A DNA stretch of 64,000 bases from the NCBI RefSeq assembly GCF_030408615.1, contig NZ_CP047187.1, positions 1,550,001-1,614,000 on the forward strand, read 5' to 3'. How positions within the stretch are numbered: position 1 is the stretch's first letter; the number at the start of each line of letters is the position of its first letter. The stretch comes from Corynebacterium bovis DSM 20582 = CIP 54.80. Lineage in GTDB: Bacteria > Actinomycetota > Actinomycetes > Mycobacteriales > Mycobacteriaceae. Positions 1 to 9,044 of the stretch are shown here, piece by piece. The position numbers were made by a program, and so were the translations under genes. Under the pieces are notes generated by a model. It was not told where the DNA came from and made no database searches. It worked only from the letters and a program-made list of their open reading frames with translations.

Positions 1-369
1 GCCCTGCCCGCCCCGGCGGACGAGACCTACGGCACCGACGACGGCACGCCGGAGGACCTCCGCGCCGCCGGCGCCTCGCTGCGCGCGCTGGGGATGCGGG
101 TCGTCGAACTGCGCGGCCACACCCCCGGCGGCCTCGCCCTCGTCCTGCCCTCCGACCCGACCCGGGTCTTCACCGGCGACAGCCTCTTCCCCGGCGGGGT
201 CGGCAATACCGACGGCGGGGAGGACTTCACCACCCTCGTCGACGACGTCGAGCAGCGCATCCTCCGGGTGCTGCCGCAGAACACCCGCGTCCACCCCGGG
301 CACGGCGACGACACGACCGTCGGCACCGAACTGCCGCAGGTCGACGCCTGGCGCGCCCGGGGCTGGTGA
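1..369 (+). CDS. MBL-fold metallo-hydrolase, 3' part (5' end outside window)
   Basis: The frame is open from base 1 to a TGA at 367-369, so this is the C-terminal part of a gene that begins upstream. It contains the late motifs of a metallo-beta-lactamase (glyoxalase II-like) fold: HTPGG, a metal-ligand Asp in GDSLF, and the C-terminal His in PGHGDDTT. Such proteins hydrolyse thioesters or related bonds at a di-metal site in the cytoplasm; the substrate cannot be read from this fragment. In M. tuberculosis an MBL protein (Rv1637c) occupies the same position beside the universal stress protein and uvrB, which supports orthology. The missing N-terminus should hold the HxHxDH motif. Confidence 0.85.
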   Translation, partial: ALPAPADETYGTDDGTPEDLRAAGASLRALGMRVVELRGHTPGGLALVLPSDPTRVFTGDSLFPGGVGNTDGGEDFTTLVDDVEQRILRVLPQNTRVHPGHGDDTTVGTELPQVDAWRARGW

Positions 370-413
370 CCACCCGGCGTCCCGTGCCCCCGCCGCCTCC
401 CCCGCGGTTCCGG

Positions 414-419
414 TAAAGT
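414..419 (+). promoter_or_regulatory. Candidate -10 box for the DoxX/HelR operon
   Basis: TAAAGT stands out in a GC-rich gap between two co-directional genes and matches TANNNT. It would give a 5' untranslated region of about 170 nt before the DoxX start at 596. The gap also contains two near-identical copies of a 14-bp GC-rich block (about 526-539 and 546-559). No good -35 box is seen. Confidence 0.4.
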
Positions 420-595
420 CGGACCGCAGACCGTGCGCCCACCGGGCCACGAGCCGTGCCGGCAGGCGTGACCGGCGGTCGCGCCCCGACGGCGCGCCCG
501 GCAGCCGCGACCGGCCCGGAGCGGACCGGCACGCACCGGACCGCGCCGGCACGCACCGGCACGAACAGACCCGCCACGAACAGGAGCACCGCACC

Positions 596-1366
596 ATGAT
601 CCGCAAGCTCGCCCGCCCGCTGCTCGCCTCCGCCTTCGCCGTCGACGGCGTCCAGATGCTGCTGGACAGCAAGCAGTACACGGACGGCGCCGCGAAGACG
701 ACGAAGGTGCTGCACGGTGTCCTCCCGTCCGCCGTCGCCGGCTTCCTGCCCCGCGACCCGGAGCAGGCCGTCCGCGTCACGGCGACGACGAAGGTCACCG
801 CCGCCACCCTCCTCGGCCTCGGCAAGGCGCCCCGCCTCGCGGCGACGGTGCTGACCCTCATCCAGATCCCGACGGCCGTCACCCGCCACGCCTTCTGGGC
901 GACGGACGACGCCCGCGAGAAGGACTCCCGCAAGAAGGGCCTCGTCACCGACCTCGCCCTCCTCGGCGGCCTCGCCATCACCTCCGCCGACACCGCCGGG
1001 GCCCCCGGGCTGCGGTGGCGCGCCGAGAAGGCGGGCCAGCAGGTCTCGAAGAAGGTCCAGGACGCCCTCCCGGGGCAGAGCGAGCAGGAGCAGTTCCGGC
1101 AGAACGTCCAGGAGCAGGCGCAGGACGTCCTCGGCCGCGCCCGTGACCTCGGGGAGCAGGCCGCCGAGACCGTCCAGTCCCGCGCCTCCGACCTCGCCGG
1201 CACCGTGAGCGACTACGTCGACGACCACTCCGACGAGTGGCGCGAGACCGTGGAGAAGGTCGGGCGCACGGCCCGGAAGCAGGCCGCGCAGGCCCGCAAG
1301 AAGGCGGAGAAGCAGGCGAAGAAGCAGGCCAAGAAGGCCCGTAAGGCCGGGCTGCTCCCCTCCTGA
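596..1366 (+). CDS. DoxX-family membrane protein with long basic coiled-coil tail
   Basis: 256 aa. The first ~140 residues resemble the DoxX family (small four-helix membrane proteins, some linked to redox or thiol stress), with hydrophobic stretches at about 8-25, 60-85 and 118-135. The second half (about 150-256) is hydrophilic, Gln/Glu/Arg-rich and predicted coiled coil. It ends in an array of Lys-Lys-Gln-Ala type repeats that is strongly positive and could contact nucleic acid or membrane. The ATG at 596 has AGGAG about 9 nt upstream. The stop overlaps the next ATG as TGATG, so translation is probably coupled to the helR-like gene. Family assignment is by pattern; the role of the tail is unknown. 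Confidence 0.75.
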   Translation: MIRKLARPLLASAFAVDGVQMLLDSKQYTDGAAKTTKVLHGVLPSAVAGFLPRDPEQAVRVTATTKVTAATLLGLGKAPRLAATVLTLIQIPTAVTRHAFWATDDAREKDSRKKGLVTDLALLGGLAITSADTAGAPGLRWRAEKAGQQVSKKVQDALPGQSEQEQFRQNVQEQAQDVLGRARDLGEQAAETVQSRASDLAGTVSDYVDDHSDEWRETVEKVGRTARKQAAQARKKAEKQAKKQAKKARKAGLLPS

Positions 1367-3849
1367 TGCCGCCCACCGACCGTCACCACGACGGACACCC
1401 ACCGCGCCCCGGCCAGCCCGCCGGGGCGTTTCCGTCGTCCCCGACCCCGGGCCCCGACGCCACCGCCGCCCCGGACGCCACCGACACCCCCGACCCCGCC
1501 GTCGCCCGCGAGCAGGAGCACCTGACGATGCTCCTCGCGCACGTCGACGCCGCCCGGGACCGGCTCACCCGTCGCCTCGGCGAGGTGCAGCGTCGGACCG
1601 CCGACATCGACCACCCGCAGGCCCTCCTCGAACGGGACCACGAGTACCACGAGATCTCCCGGCGGCTGGACGAGTACTCCGCCGCCGAGATCGGCCTGTT
1701 CTTCGGCCGGATCGACGTCGACGACGAGGACCCGGAGAACCCCGTCCCCGGCCACCCGGACCGGGACCGCCGCTACATCGGGCGCATCGGCCTCCACACC
1801 GACGACGACGAGATGCGCACCCTCCTCATGGACTGGCGCGCCCCGATGGCCCGGCCGTTCTACCTCGCGACGACGCTCCGCCCCGACGGCGTCCACACCC
1901 GCCGCCACATCCGGACCCGGGGCCGCACGGTCACCGGGGTGTTCGACGAACGCCTCGGCGGGGGCGACGGCTCCCCCGCCGGCCCCGCGGACCCGGCCGA
2001 CGCCGCCCGTCACCGCGGCGCCGTCGCGCGCGAGGAGGCCCTCCTCGACGCCGTGACGCGCGCGCGGACCCTCCACATGACCGACATCGTCGACACCATC
2101 GCCGCCGAACAGGACCTCATCATCCGGGAGGACCACCGGGGCGTCACCGTCGTCCAGGGCGGCCCGGGCACCGGGAAGACGGCGGTGGCCCTCCACCGCA
2201 CCGCCTACCTGCTCTACACGTGGCGGCGGCAGCTGGAGACGCAGGGCGTGCTCATCATCGGGCCGAGCCCGCGGTTCCTCAGCTACATCTCCCAGGTGCT
2301 GCCCTCCCTCGGCGAGACCGGGGTCGTCCTCGCGACGCCGGGGACGCTGCTGCCCGGGCTCACCACGCGACCGCTGTCGGACGAGAGCCTCACGGCCCAG
2401 GAGGTCAAGGGCTCGGGCGAGATGGTGCACATCCTCGGCCGCGCCGTCGCGGCCCGCCAGACGGTGCCCGACGCCCCGGTCGAGCTCTCGGTCGACGGCG
2501 TCGCCGTGACGCTCACCCCCGCGATGGTCCGCACCGCCCGGACCCGCGCGCGCCGCAGCCGCCGCCCGCACAACCTCGCCCGGCCCCGCTTCACGGAGAC
2601 GGTGCTCGACCAGCTGGCCGAGGCCCTCGCGGAGACGCTCGGGGCGAACCCGCTCGGGGGCCCGAACCTGCTCACCCCGCACGACCGGGAGGAGCTGCGC
2701 GCCGACCTCGCCGACGACCCGGGGGTGGCCGCCGAGCTCGACGCCCTGTGGCCCGCCCTCACCCCCGAGGGGCTCCTCGCCGACCTGTACTCCGACCCGG
2801 TGCTGCTCGACGCCGCGGCGGCGGAGTACGACGACCTCACGCGGGACGCGCTGCGCCGGCCGGAGGCGCCGGACGACTGGACGGAGGCGGACGCCCCCCT
2901 CCTCGACGAACTCGCCGTGCTCCTCGGCGTCCCCGACCGCGAGGAGGAGGACGCCGGGGCGGAGGCGGCGTGGCGGGAACGCATCGCGGAGGCGCAGGAG
3001 GCCCTCGACATCCTCGCCGGGTCGGCGTCGCAGGACGTCGACGAGTCCGGCCGCGACATGGCCCACGACAGCACGGACGCCGAGATCCTCATGGCCTACG
3101 ACGTCATCGACGCCGAGACCCTCGCCGCCCGCCAGCAGGTCCGGGACACCCGGACGACCGCCCAGCGGGCGGCGGCGGACCGGGACTGGGCCTACGGCCA
3201 CGTCATCGTCGACGAGGCCCAGGAGCTGTCCGTCATGGCGTGGCGGATGATCTTCCGGCGCTCCCCGAACCGGTGGATGACCGTCGTCGGCGACCCGGCG
3301 CAGACCGGCAACCCGGCGGGTGTGGAGACGTGGGCGGAGACCCTGGGCCCGTTCGTCGACGACCGCTGGCGGCTCCACGAGCTCACGGTGAACTACCGGA
3401 CCCCCGGCGACATCGCGGCGATCGCGGGCGACCTCCTGGCCCGGGTGTCACCCGGCCAGACCGCCCCGTCGGCGCTGCGGCGGACGGGGACCGGGGTGCG
3501 CTCCGCCCCGCGGGCGGACGCGGCGGCGGCCGTCGCCCGGGCGCGGGAGCTCGCCGGGGACGGTCTCGTGGGGGTCATCGGCACGCCCCGCACGGTCGCG
3601 GCGCTCCGGGCGGAGGGTGTCGGGGCCGGCGCGGGGCCCGCCGACGGGGCGGCGTCCGAGGTCGTCGTCACGGACGTCGCCGGGGCGAAGGGCCTGGAGT
3701 TCGACGAGGTCGTGCTCGTCGAGCCGGCGGAGATCGTCGAGGACTCCCCCCAGGGGCTCAACGACGTCTACGTGGCCGTGACGCGCGCGACGCAGGGGCT
3801 CACGGTGCTCCACGACCGCGACCTGCCGTGGAGCGTCACGACCGGCTGA
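1366..3849 (+). CDS. helR: HelR/HelD-type RNA polymerase recycling ATPase (UvrD-like superfamily 1)
   Basis: 827 aa, the size of actinobacterial HelD class II (HelR). The N-terminal ~150 residues are a coiled-coil arm region rich in Arg/Glu. A Walker A motif GGPGTGKTA lies near residue 266. Walker B with Gln (VIVDEAQELS) lies near residue 615, followed by the helicase motifs GDPAQTGNPAG and VNYRTP and a C-terminal VAVTRATQGL motif. Family proteins bind core RNA polymerase, eject stalled nucleic acid or rifampicin, and are not true helicases. The start overlaps the DoxX stop (TGATG). An internal start near 1528 would remove a Pro-rich extension and cannot be excluded. It converges on the usp gene with a 3-nt gap. 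Confidence 0.85.
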   Translation: MPPTDRHHDGHPPRPGQPAGAFPSSPTPGPDATAAPDATDTPDPAVAREQEHLTMLLAHVDAARDRLTRRLGEVQRRTADIDHPQALLERDHEYHEISRRLDEYSAAEIGLFFGRIDVDDEDPENPVPGHPDRDRRYIGRIGLHTDDDEMRTLLMDWRAPMARPFYLATTLRPDGVHTRRHIRTRGRTVTGVFDERLGGGDGSPAGPADPADAARHRGAVAREEALLDAVTRARTLHMTDIVDTIAAEQDLIIREDHRGVTVVQGGPGTGKTAVALHRTAYLLYTWRRQLETQGVLIIGPSPRFLSYISQVLPSLGETGVVLATPGTLLPGLTTRPLSDESLTAQEVKGSGEMVHILGRAVAARQTVPDAPVELSVDGVAVTLTPAMVRTARTRARRSRRPHNLARPRFTETVLDQLAEALAETLGANPLGGPNLLTPHDREELRADLADDPGVAAELDALWPALTPEGLLADLYSDPVLLDAAAAEYDDLTRDALRRPEAPDDWTEADAPLLDELAVLLGVPDREEEDAGAEAAWRERIAEAQEALDILAGSASQDVDESGRDMAHDSTDAEILMAYDVIDAETLAARQQVRDTRTTAQRAAADRDWAYGHVIVDEAQELSVMAWRMIFRRSPNRWMTVVGDPAQTGNPAGVETWAETLGPFVDDRWRLHELTVNYRTPGDIAAIAGDLLARVSPGQTAPSALRRTGTGVRSAPRADAAAAVARARELAGDGLVGVIGTPRTVAALRAEGVGAGAGPADGAASEVVVTDVAGAKGLEFDEVVLVEPAEIVEDSPQGLNDVYVAVTRATQGLTVLHDRDLPWSVTTG

Positions 3850-3852
3850 CGG

Positions 3853-4296
3853 TCACGCCGTGACGGTGTGGACGATCATGACGTCGCAGTCCGACTGGCG
3901 GGCGACGTCGGCCGGCACGGACCCGAGCAGCCGGCCGGTGAGCGAGTTGATCCCCCGGTTGCCGACGACGAGCAGGTCCGCGCCGTGCCGGGTGACGATC
4001 GCCATGAGCGCGTCGACGGGCGACCCGGCGGTGATCTCCGTGACGATGTCCGTCACGCCCTCCTCCTCGGCCACGCCCCGCGCGACGTCGAGGTTCTGCT
4101 GCGCCGGGTCGTCGCCGACGACGGTGCGGGAGTCGACGCGGGCGGCGCGCACGGCCTCCGTCGAGTCCTTGTAGTAGGCGCAGCCGATGACCAGCCGGGC
4201 CCCGAAGGCCGAGGCCATCGCCGCGGCCCTCCTGACCGCGAGCAGCGAGGACTCCGACCCGTCCGTGCCGACGACGATCGTGCTGTAAGTGGCCAT
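3853..4296 (-). CDS. Universal stress protein, UspA family
   Basis: 147 aa, a single Usp domain. The N-terminal strand and loop STIVVGTDGSESS and the C-terminal ATP-binding motif G-x2-G-x9-G-S (GNRGINSLTGRLLGS) mark the ATP-binding subclass. Family members accumulate in stationary phase or starvation and bind ATP or cAMP; Rv1636 at the same place in M. tuberculosis is a cAMP-binding Usp. ATG at 4296 follows GGAGAC about 6 nt upstream. The gene is convergent with the HelR gene and followed upstream by a 141-nt gap before uvrB's 3' end. Confidence 0.92.
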   Translation of the reverse strand: MATYSTIVVGTDGSESSLLAVRRAAAMASAFGARLVIGCAYYKDSTEAVRAARVDSRTVVGDDPAQQNLDVARGVAEEEGVTDIVTEITAGSPVDALMAIVTRHGADLLVVGNRGINSLTGRLLGSVPADVARQSDCDVMIVHTVTA

Positions 4297-4437
4297 GTGG
4301 TGTCTCCGTATCCCTTCCGGTCGTGTGTCACGTCCCCCGACGCGGACGCGCAGGGGCGCCCGCGGAGTGCGCCCGGACCCGAGGGTAGCACCGCGCCGAC
4401 GGGTCGGCCCCGCCGTGCCACGGCCCCCGGGCCCGGC

Positions 4438-6576
4438 TCAGAGCCCGGCCTCGACCATCCCCCGCAGCTCCTTGCGCAGGTCGGCGATCTCGTCCCGCAG
4501 CCGGCCGGCGAGCTCGAACTTCAGCTCCCCGGCGGCCTCGCGCATCTGGGAGGTGAGGTCCTCGATGAGTTTCTCGAGCTCGGGGCGGGCCATGCCGTCC
4601 GCCGCCTCGGCGGCGCCCTCGCGGCCCCGGGCAAGCGCGGCGTCGGACCGGAGACCCGGGGTCCCGCGGCCGCCGTCGCCGTCGTCCCCGGCCTCCTCCC
4701 GGCTCTCGTACACCTGGTCGAGGATGTCGGCGATCTTCTTCCGCAGCGGCTGCGGGTCGACGCCGTGGGCCTCGTTGTACGCGATCTGCTTCTCCCGGCG
4801 GCGTTCGGTCTCCTCCATCGCGTGGGCCATCGAGTCGGTGACCCGGTCCGCGTACATGATGACCTCGCCGGAGACGTTGCGGGCCGCGCGCCCGATGGTC
4901 TGGATGAGCGACCGTTCCGACCGGAGGAAGCCCTCCTTGTCCGCGTCGAGGATCGCGACGAGGGAGACCTCGGGCAGGTCGAGGCCCTCGCGGAGGAGGT
5001 TGATGCCGACGAGGACGTCGTACTCCCCCAGGCGCAGCTGCCGGAGGAGTTCGACGCGGCGCAGCGTGTCGATGTCGGAGTGCATGTAGCGGACCCGCAC
5101 CCCGTGTTCGACGAGGTAGTCGGTGAGGTCCTCGGCCATGCGCTTCGTCAGCGTCGTCACGAGCACCCGCTCGTCCTTCTCCGTGCGGCGGCGGATCTGC
5201 TCGATGAGGTCGTCGATCTGCCCCTTCGTCGGGCGGACCTCGATCCGCGGGTCGACGAGCCCGGTCGGGCGGATGACCTGCTCGACGAACTCGCCCTGGG
5301 CCGCGGCCATCTCGTAGTCGCCCGGGGTGGCCGACATGTACACGCACTGCCCCTTGCGGTCGTCGAACTCCTCCCAGGTCAGGGGGCGGTTGTCGAGGGC
5401 CGACGGGAGCCGGAAGCCGAAGTCGACGAGGTTGCGCTTGCGGGACACGTCGCCCTCGAACATTCCGCCGATCTGCGGGACCGTGACGTGGGACTCGTCG
5501 ATGATCGTGAGGAAGTCCTCCGGGAAGTAGTCGATGAGCGTCGCGGGGGCCGAGCCCGGGGCGCGGCCGTCGATGTGCCGGGAGTAGTTCTCGATGCCGG
5601 AGCAGAAGCCGACCTGCTGGATCATCTCGAGGTCGTACTCGGTGCGCATCCGCAGCCGCTGCGCCTCGAGCAGCTTGCCCCGGTTCTCCAGCTCCGCGAG
5701 GCGTTCGTCGAGTTCCGCGCGGATGCCGGCCATCGCCTTCTCCATCCGCTCGGGCCCGGCGACGTAGTGGGTCGCCGGGAAGATCCGCAGCTCCTCGACC
5801 TCGCGCACGACGTCGCCGGTGAGCGGGTGGATGTAGTACAGCGAGTCGATCTCGTCGCCGAAGAACTCCACGCGCACGGCGAGCTCCTCGTAGGCGGGGA
5901 TGATGTCGACGGTGTCCCCCTTCACCCGGAACGCGCCGCGCGTGAAGGCGACGTCGTTGCGGGCGTACTGGATGTCGACGAGCAGGCGGAGGAAGCGGTC
6001 CCGCTCGATCTCCTCCCCGACCCGGAGGACGACCGACCGGTCGAGGTAGGACTGCGGGGTGCCGAGGCCGTAGATGCACGACACGGAACTGACGACGACG
6101 ACGTCGCGGCGGGACAGCAGGTTCGACGTCGCCGAGTGGCGCAGACGTTCGACGTCCTCGTTGATCGAGGAGTCCTTCTCGATGTAGGTGTCCGACTGCG
6201 CGATGTACGCCTCCGGTTGGTAGTAGTCGTAGTACGACACGAAGTACTCGACGGCGTTGTTCGGCAGCAGACTGCGCAGCTCGTTCGCCAGCTGTGCGGC
6301 GAGGGTCTTGTTCGGGGCCATGACGAGGGTCGGCCGCTGGACCTTCTCGATGAGCCACGCCGCGGTCGCGGACTTGCCCGTGCCCGTCGCGCCGAGGAGG
6401 ACGACGTCGCGCTCCCCCCGGTTGAGCCGCTCGGTGAGCTCGGCGATGGCGGCGGGCTGGTCGCCGGCGGGCTCGTAGTCGCTGACGACCTCGAAGGCGG
6501 CGTCGCTCCGCTCGACGTCACCGACGGGCCGGAACTCCGAGTACGACAGTTCGGGTCTCTCCGCTGCGAATGCCAT
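4438..6576 (-). CDS. uvrB: UvrABC system protein B (excinuclease, damage verification)
   Basis: 712 aa. UvrB loads onto damaged DNA from UvrA, verifies the lesion with a beta-hairpin and recruits UvrC. Seen here: Walker A GATGTGKS near residue 55, the Tyr-rich beta-hairpin ([11 protein letters not shown], residues ~90-100), Walker B DESH, helicase motif VI (QTIGRAARN), and a C-terminal UVR domain (last ~40 residues, [12 protein letters not shown]). A Gly/Asp-rich low-complexity insert precedes the UVR domain. I chose ATG 6576 over an upstream in-frame GTG (6594) because a TAGACT -10 hexamer ends 7 nt before it, which predicts a leaderless mRNA starting at the ATG. Downstream of coaE, as in mycobacteria. 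Confidence 0.97.
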   Translation of the reverse strand: MAFAAERPELSYSEFRPVGDVERSDAAFEVVSDYEPAGDQPAAIAELTERLNRGERDVVLLGATGTGKSATAAWLIEKVQRPTLVMAPNKTLAAQLANELRSLLPNNAVEYFVSYYDYYQPEAYIAQSDTYIEKDSSINEDVERLRHSATSNLLSRRDVVVVSSVSCIYGLGTPQSYLDRSVVLRVGEEIERDRFLRLLVDIQYARNDVAFTRGAFRVKGDTVDIIPAYEELAVRVEFFGDEIDSLYYIHPLTGDVVREVEELRIFPATHYVAGPERMEKAMAGIRAELDERLAELENRGKLLEAQRLRMRTEYDLEMIQQVGFCSGIENYSRHIDGRAPGSAPATLIDYFPEDFLTIIDESHVTVPQIGGMFEGDVSRKRNLVDFGFRLPSALDNRPLTWEEFDDRKGQCVYMSATPGDYEMAAAQGEFVEQVIRPTGLVDPRIEVRPTKGQIDDLIEQIRRRTEKDERVLVTTLTKRMAEDLTDYLVEHGVRVRYMHSDIDTLRRVELLRQLRLGEYDVLVGINLLREGLDLPEVSLVAILDADKEGFLRSERSLIQTIGRAARNVSGEVIMYADRVTDSMAHAMEETERRREKQIAYNEAHGVDPQPLRKKIADILDQVYESREEAGDDGDGGRGTPGLRSDAALARGREGAAEAADGMARPELEKLIEDLTSQMREAAGELKFELAGRLRDEIADLRKELRGMVEAGL

Positions 6577-6583
6577 GACCGCG

Positions 6584-6589
6584 AGTCTA
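6584..6589 (-). promoter_or_regulatory. -10 box for leaderless uvrB
   Basis: On the minus strand TAGACT is followed by 7 nt and then the uvrB ATG. The transcription start would fall on or next to the start codon. No Shine-Dalgarno sequence is needed or seen. Confidence 0.6.
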
Positions 6590-6649
6590 CCCACCCCCCG
6601 GCGCCCCCGGCCGGGCCGCCGGATCCGGGCCGCCCGGGGGCCGTGGCGG

Positions 6650-7240
6650 TCAGTCGGCGAGGTCCGCCCAGAAGGCGTCGACCTGCCGGGAGAGGTCCTC
6701 CCGGGTCCCGGAGTTGTCGAGCACCCGGTCGGCCGCGGCGAGGCGGGTCTCCCGGTCGACCTGGGCCCGGATGCGGGCGCGGGCGTCGGCCTCGTCGAGA
6801 CCCCGGCCGTCGACGAGGCGGCGGAGGCGGAGCTCGTCCGGGGCGTCGACGACGAGCACCGTGTCCACGCTCCCGGTCTCCCCGTTCTCGATGAGCAGGG
6901 GCATGTCGTAGACGAGCACCGCGACGCCGTCGTCCCGCGCGCGGTCGAACAGGGCGCGGGTCCGTTCCCGGATCCGGGGGTGCGTCACGGCGTTGAGGCG
7001 CGCCGTCGCCTCCGGCGTGGCGAAGGCCTGCCGGGCGAGCTCGGCGCGGTCGAGGCTCCCGTCCGGCCGGAGGATGCCGGTGAACTCCCGGGCGAGCTCC
7101 GCGAGGGCGGGCTCCCCCGGTTCGACGATCTCCCGGGCGACACGGTCGGCGTCGACGAGCCGCGCCCCGTGGGCGACGAGCATCTCCGCGACCGTCGACT
7201 TGCCCGACCCGATCCCTCCGGTCAGTCCGATGATGTGCAT
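6650..7240 (-). CDS. coaE: Dephospho-CoA kinase
   Basis: 196 aa. Last step of coenzyme A synthesis: phosphorylates the 3'-hydroxyl of dephospho-CoA. It has the P-loop [12 protein letters not shown] at residues ~4-15, the DADRVARE substrate motif, the LLIENG/VLVVDAP core and a lid region rich in Arg. Many mycobacterial CoaE proteins carry a C-terminal extension; this one is the short form. ATG 7240 is preceded at 7 nt by TAGACT, so the transcript is probably leaderless; an upstream in-frame start (7327) would add a Gly/Pro-rich segment with no homology. uvrB follows 73 nt downstream after a GC-rich inverted region. Confidence 0.96.
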   Translation of the reverse strand: MHIIGLTGGIGSGKSTVAEMLVAHGARLVDADRVAREIVEPGEPALAELAREFTGILRPDGSLDRAELARQAFATPEATARLNAVTHPRIRERTRALFDRARDDGVAVLVYDMPLLIENGETGSVDTVLVVDAPDELRLRRLVDGRGLDEADARARIRAQVDRETRLAAADRVLDNSGTREDLSRQVDAFWADLAD

Positions 7241-7247
7241 GGTGGGC

Positions 7248-7253
7248 AGTCTA
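7248..7253 (-). promoter_or_regulatory. -10 box for leaderless coaE
   Basis: TAGACT on the minus strand, 7 nt before the coaE ATG, identical in hexamer and spacing to the uvrB promoter 660 nt away. Confidence 0.6.
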
Positions 7254-7393
7254 CCGCCCGGCGTCCCTCCGGCCCCGCGGCCCGGTGTCCCCGGGCCCGG
7301 ACAGACGTCCGCCCCCGGCGCCGGCACCTGGGGTGCCCGCGGCGGGGGCGGGACGGGGGACCCGGGAGGCCCGGTGAGGGCCCCGGGGCGGGG

Positions 7394-8710
7394 TCAGCGC
7401 TCGATGATCGCGGTGACGCCCTGGCCGCCGGCGGCGCAGATGGAGACGAGCGCGCGCCCGCCGCCGTTCTGCTCGAGCAGCTTCGCGGCGGTCGCGATGA
7501 TGCGGCCGCCGGTCGCGGCGAACGGGTGGCCGGCCGCGAGCGAGGAGCCCTTGACGTTGAGCTTCGCGCGGTCGATCGAGCCCAGCGGCTTGTCGAGGCC
7601 GAGGCGCTCGCGGCAGTACTCCTCGGACTCCCACGCGGCGAGCGTGGCGAGGACCTGGGAGGCGAAGGCCTCGTGGATCTCGTAGAAGTCGAAGTCGCCG
7701 AGCGTCAGGCCGTTGCGCTCGAGGAGTCGCGGCACGGCGTACGTCGGCGCCATGAGCAGCCCGTCCGGGGTGAGGTCGCCGTGGTCGTGGATGAAGTCCA
7801 CGGCCGCGGTCTCGGAGTCGACGAGGTACGCGCGGACCGGCAGGTTGTGCTCGGCGGCCCACTCCTCGGAGGACAGGAGCACGGCGGACGCGCCGTCGGT
7901 GAGCGGCGTGGAGTTGCCGGCCGTCATCGTGGCCTCCGTGCCGTGGGCCTCGGCGTCACGCTTGCCGAAGACCGGGCGGAGCTTCGCGAGCTTCTCGGCG
8001 GAGGAGTCGGGGCGGAGGTTCGTGTCGCGCTGCACGCCGAGGAACGGCGTGACGAGGTCGTCGAAGAAGCCCTCCTCGTAGGCGGCGGCGAGCTTCCGGT
8101 GCGACTCGGCGGCGAGCTCGTCCTGGTCGGCGCGGGTGATGCCCATCTCACGGGCGGTGATGGCGGCGTGGTCACCCATCGACAGGCCCGTGCGGGGCTC
8201 GCCGTTCTTCGGCTGCTCCGGGGCGAACTGGCTCGGGCGGATGCTGCCGAGCAGCTTGAGCCGGTCGGCGGTCGTCTTCGCGGCGTTGACCTTGATGAGG
8301 GTCTTGCGGAGGTCGTCGCCGACGGCGAGCGGGGCGTCCGACGTCGTGTCGACACCACCGGCGACACCGGCCTCGAAGCGGCCGAGGCGGATCGCGTCCG
8401 CGACGGTCACCGCGGCCGTGAGGCCCGTACCACAGGCGTGCTGGATGTCGACGGCGGGCGTCGTCGAGGCGAGGGCGGACCCCAGGACGCACTCACGCGT
8501 GAGGTTGAAGTCACGGGCGTGCTTCAGCACCGCGCCCGCGGCGACCATGCCGAGTCGCTCGTTCTGCAGGCCGTACCGCGCCACGAGGCCGTTGATCGCG
8601 GCGGTCAGCATGTCCTGGTTCGAGGCGTCCGCGTACTCCTTGTTGGAGCGGGCGAAGGGAATGCGGTTACCGCCGAGAATGGCGACCTTGCGCGGGGAAT
8701 CTGTGGTCAT
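7394..8710 (-). CDS. fadA2: Acetyl-CoA C-acyltransferase (thiolase), FadA2-like
   Basis: 438 aa. Thiolases cleave 3-ketoacyl-CoA (beta-oxidation) or run in the condensing direction. Active-site residues are visible: nucleophilic Cys in QHACGTGLTA (~residue 91), His in AAGHPFAATGGR (~390) and the second Cys in SICAAGGQG (~424). The start ATG 8710 follows GGAG about 11 nt upstream. It is divergent from fabG4-htdX exactly as Rv0243 (fadA2) is from Rv0242c/Rv0241c in M. tuberculosis, which is the basis for the symbol. Expected in the cytoplasm. Direction of catalysis and chain length are not readable from sequence. Confidence 0.9.
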   Translation of the reverse strand: MTTDSPRKVAILGGNRIPFARSNKEYADASNQDMLTAAINGLVARYGLQNERLGMVAAGAVLKHARDFNLTRECVLGSALASTTPAVDIQHACGTGLTAAVTVADAIRLGRFEAGVAGGVDTTSDAPLAVGDDLRKTLIKVNAAKTTADRLKLLGSIRPSQFAPEQPKNGEPRTGLSMGDHAAITAREMGITRADQDELAAESHRKLAAAYEEGFFDDLVTPFLGVQRDTNLRPDSSAEKLAKLRPVFGKRDAEAHGTEATMTAGNSTPLTDGASAVLLSSEEWAAEHNLPVRAYLVDSETAAVDFIHDHGDLTPDGLLMAPTYAVPRLLERNGLTLGDFDFYEIHEAFASQVLATLAAWESEEYCRERLGLDKPLGSIDRAKLNVKGSSLAAGHPFAATGGRIIATAAKLLEQNGGGRALVSICAAGGQGVTAIIER

Positions 8711-9044
8711 GGTGAAAAGTCACTCCATCGTCGTTGTCAATCGGTCCGGCGCTGCCGGTGTCGCATCCGGTACAGTCCGTCTCCCGGCTGAGTGTATCTC
8801 ACCCCGGGCCCGTCACGGAGACCTCTGTCACACCCGGGGGCGGGTACGGCACCGGTCCCCGGTGCGGCGTTCGGCTGACGGGGACGGTCCGTACACGTAG
8901 GGTTACACATGAGAACATACATTGTCGGCGTCCCCCGCCGACGGGTTCTGGCATAACCTGAGTCAGAGGACTACATCGCCCGGCCAGCCCCGGACCGCAC
9001 GTCCGGCGGGCCGACCGGCACCACAACTCAAGGAGATCAGCACG
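8711..9044. promoter_or_regulatory. Divergent control region between fadA2 and fabG4
   Basis: 334 nt without a convincing gene. For fadA2, a TACACT hexamer on the minus strand (8791-8796) is a possible -10 with an ~85-nt leader. For fabG4, TAACCT (8954-8959) is a candidate -10 with an ~80-nt leader ending in AAGGAG before the TTG start. A relatively AT-rich stretch (about 8900-8925) lies between and would suit a regulator, but I find no clear palindrome. Confidence 0.4.

Noticed and set aside
1213-3378. Long open frame antisense to the HelR gene, and similar ones antisense to uvrB, polA, trpE and dnaE1
   Set aside because: High G+C keeps antisense frames free of stops; their translations are Arg/Gly/Pro/Ala-rich without motifs, and each lies on a well-identified gene.
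3849-3867. Palindrome at the HelR/usp junction as a terminator
   Set aside because: The inverted repeat has almost no loop and no T tract, so it would not form a stable hairpin.
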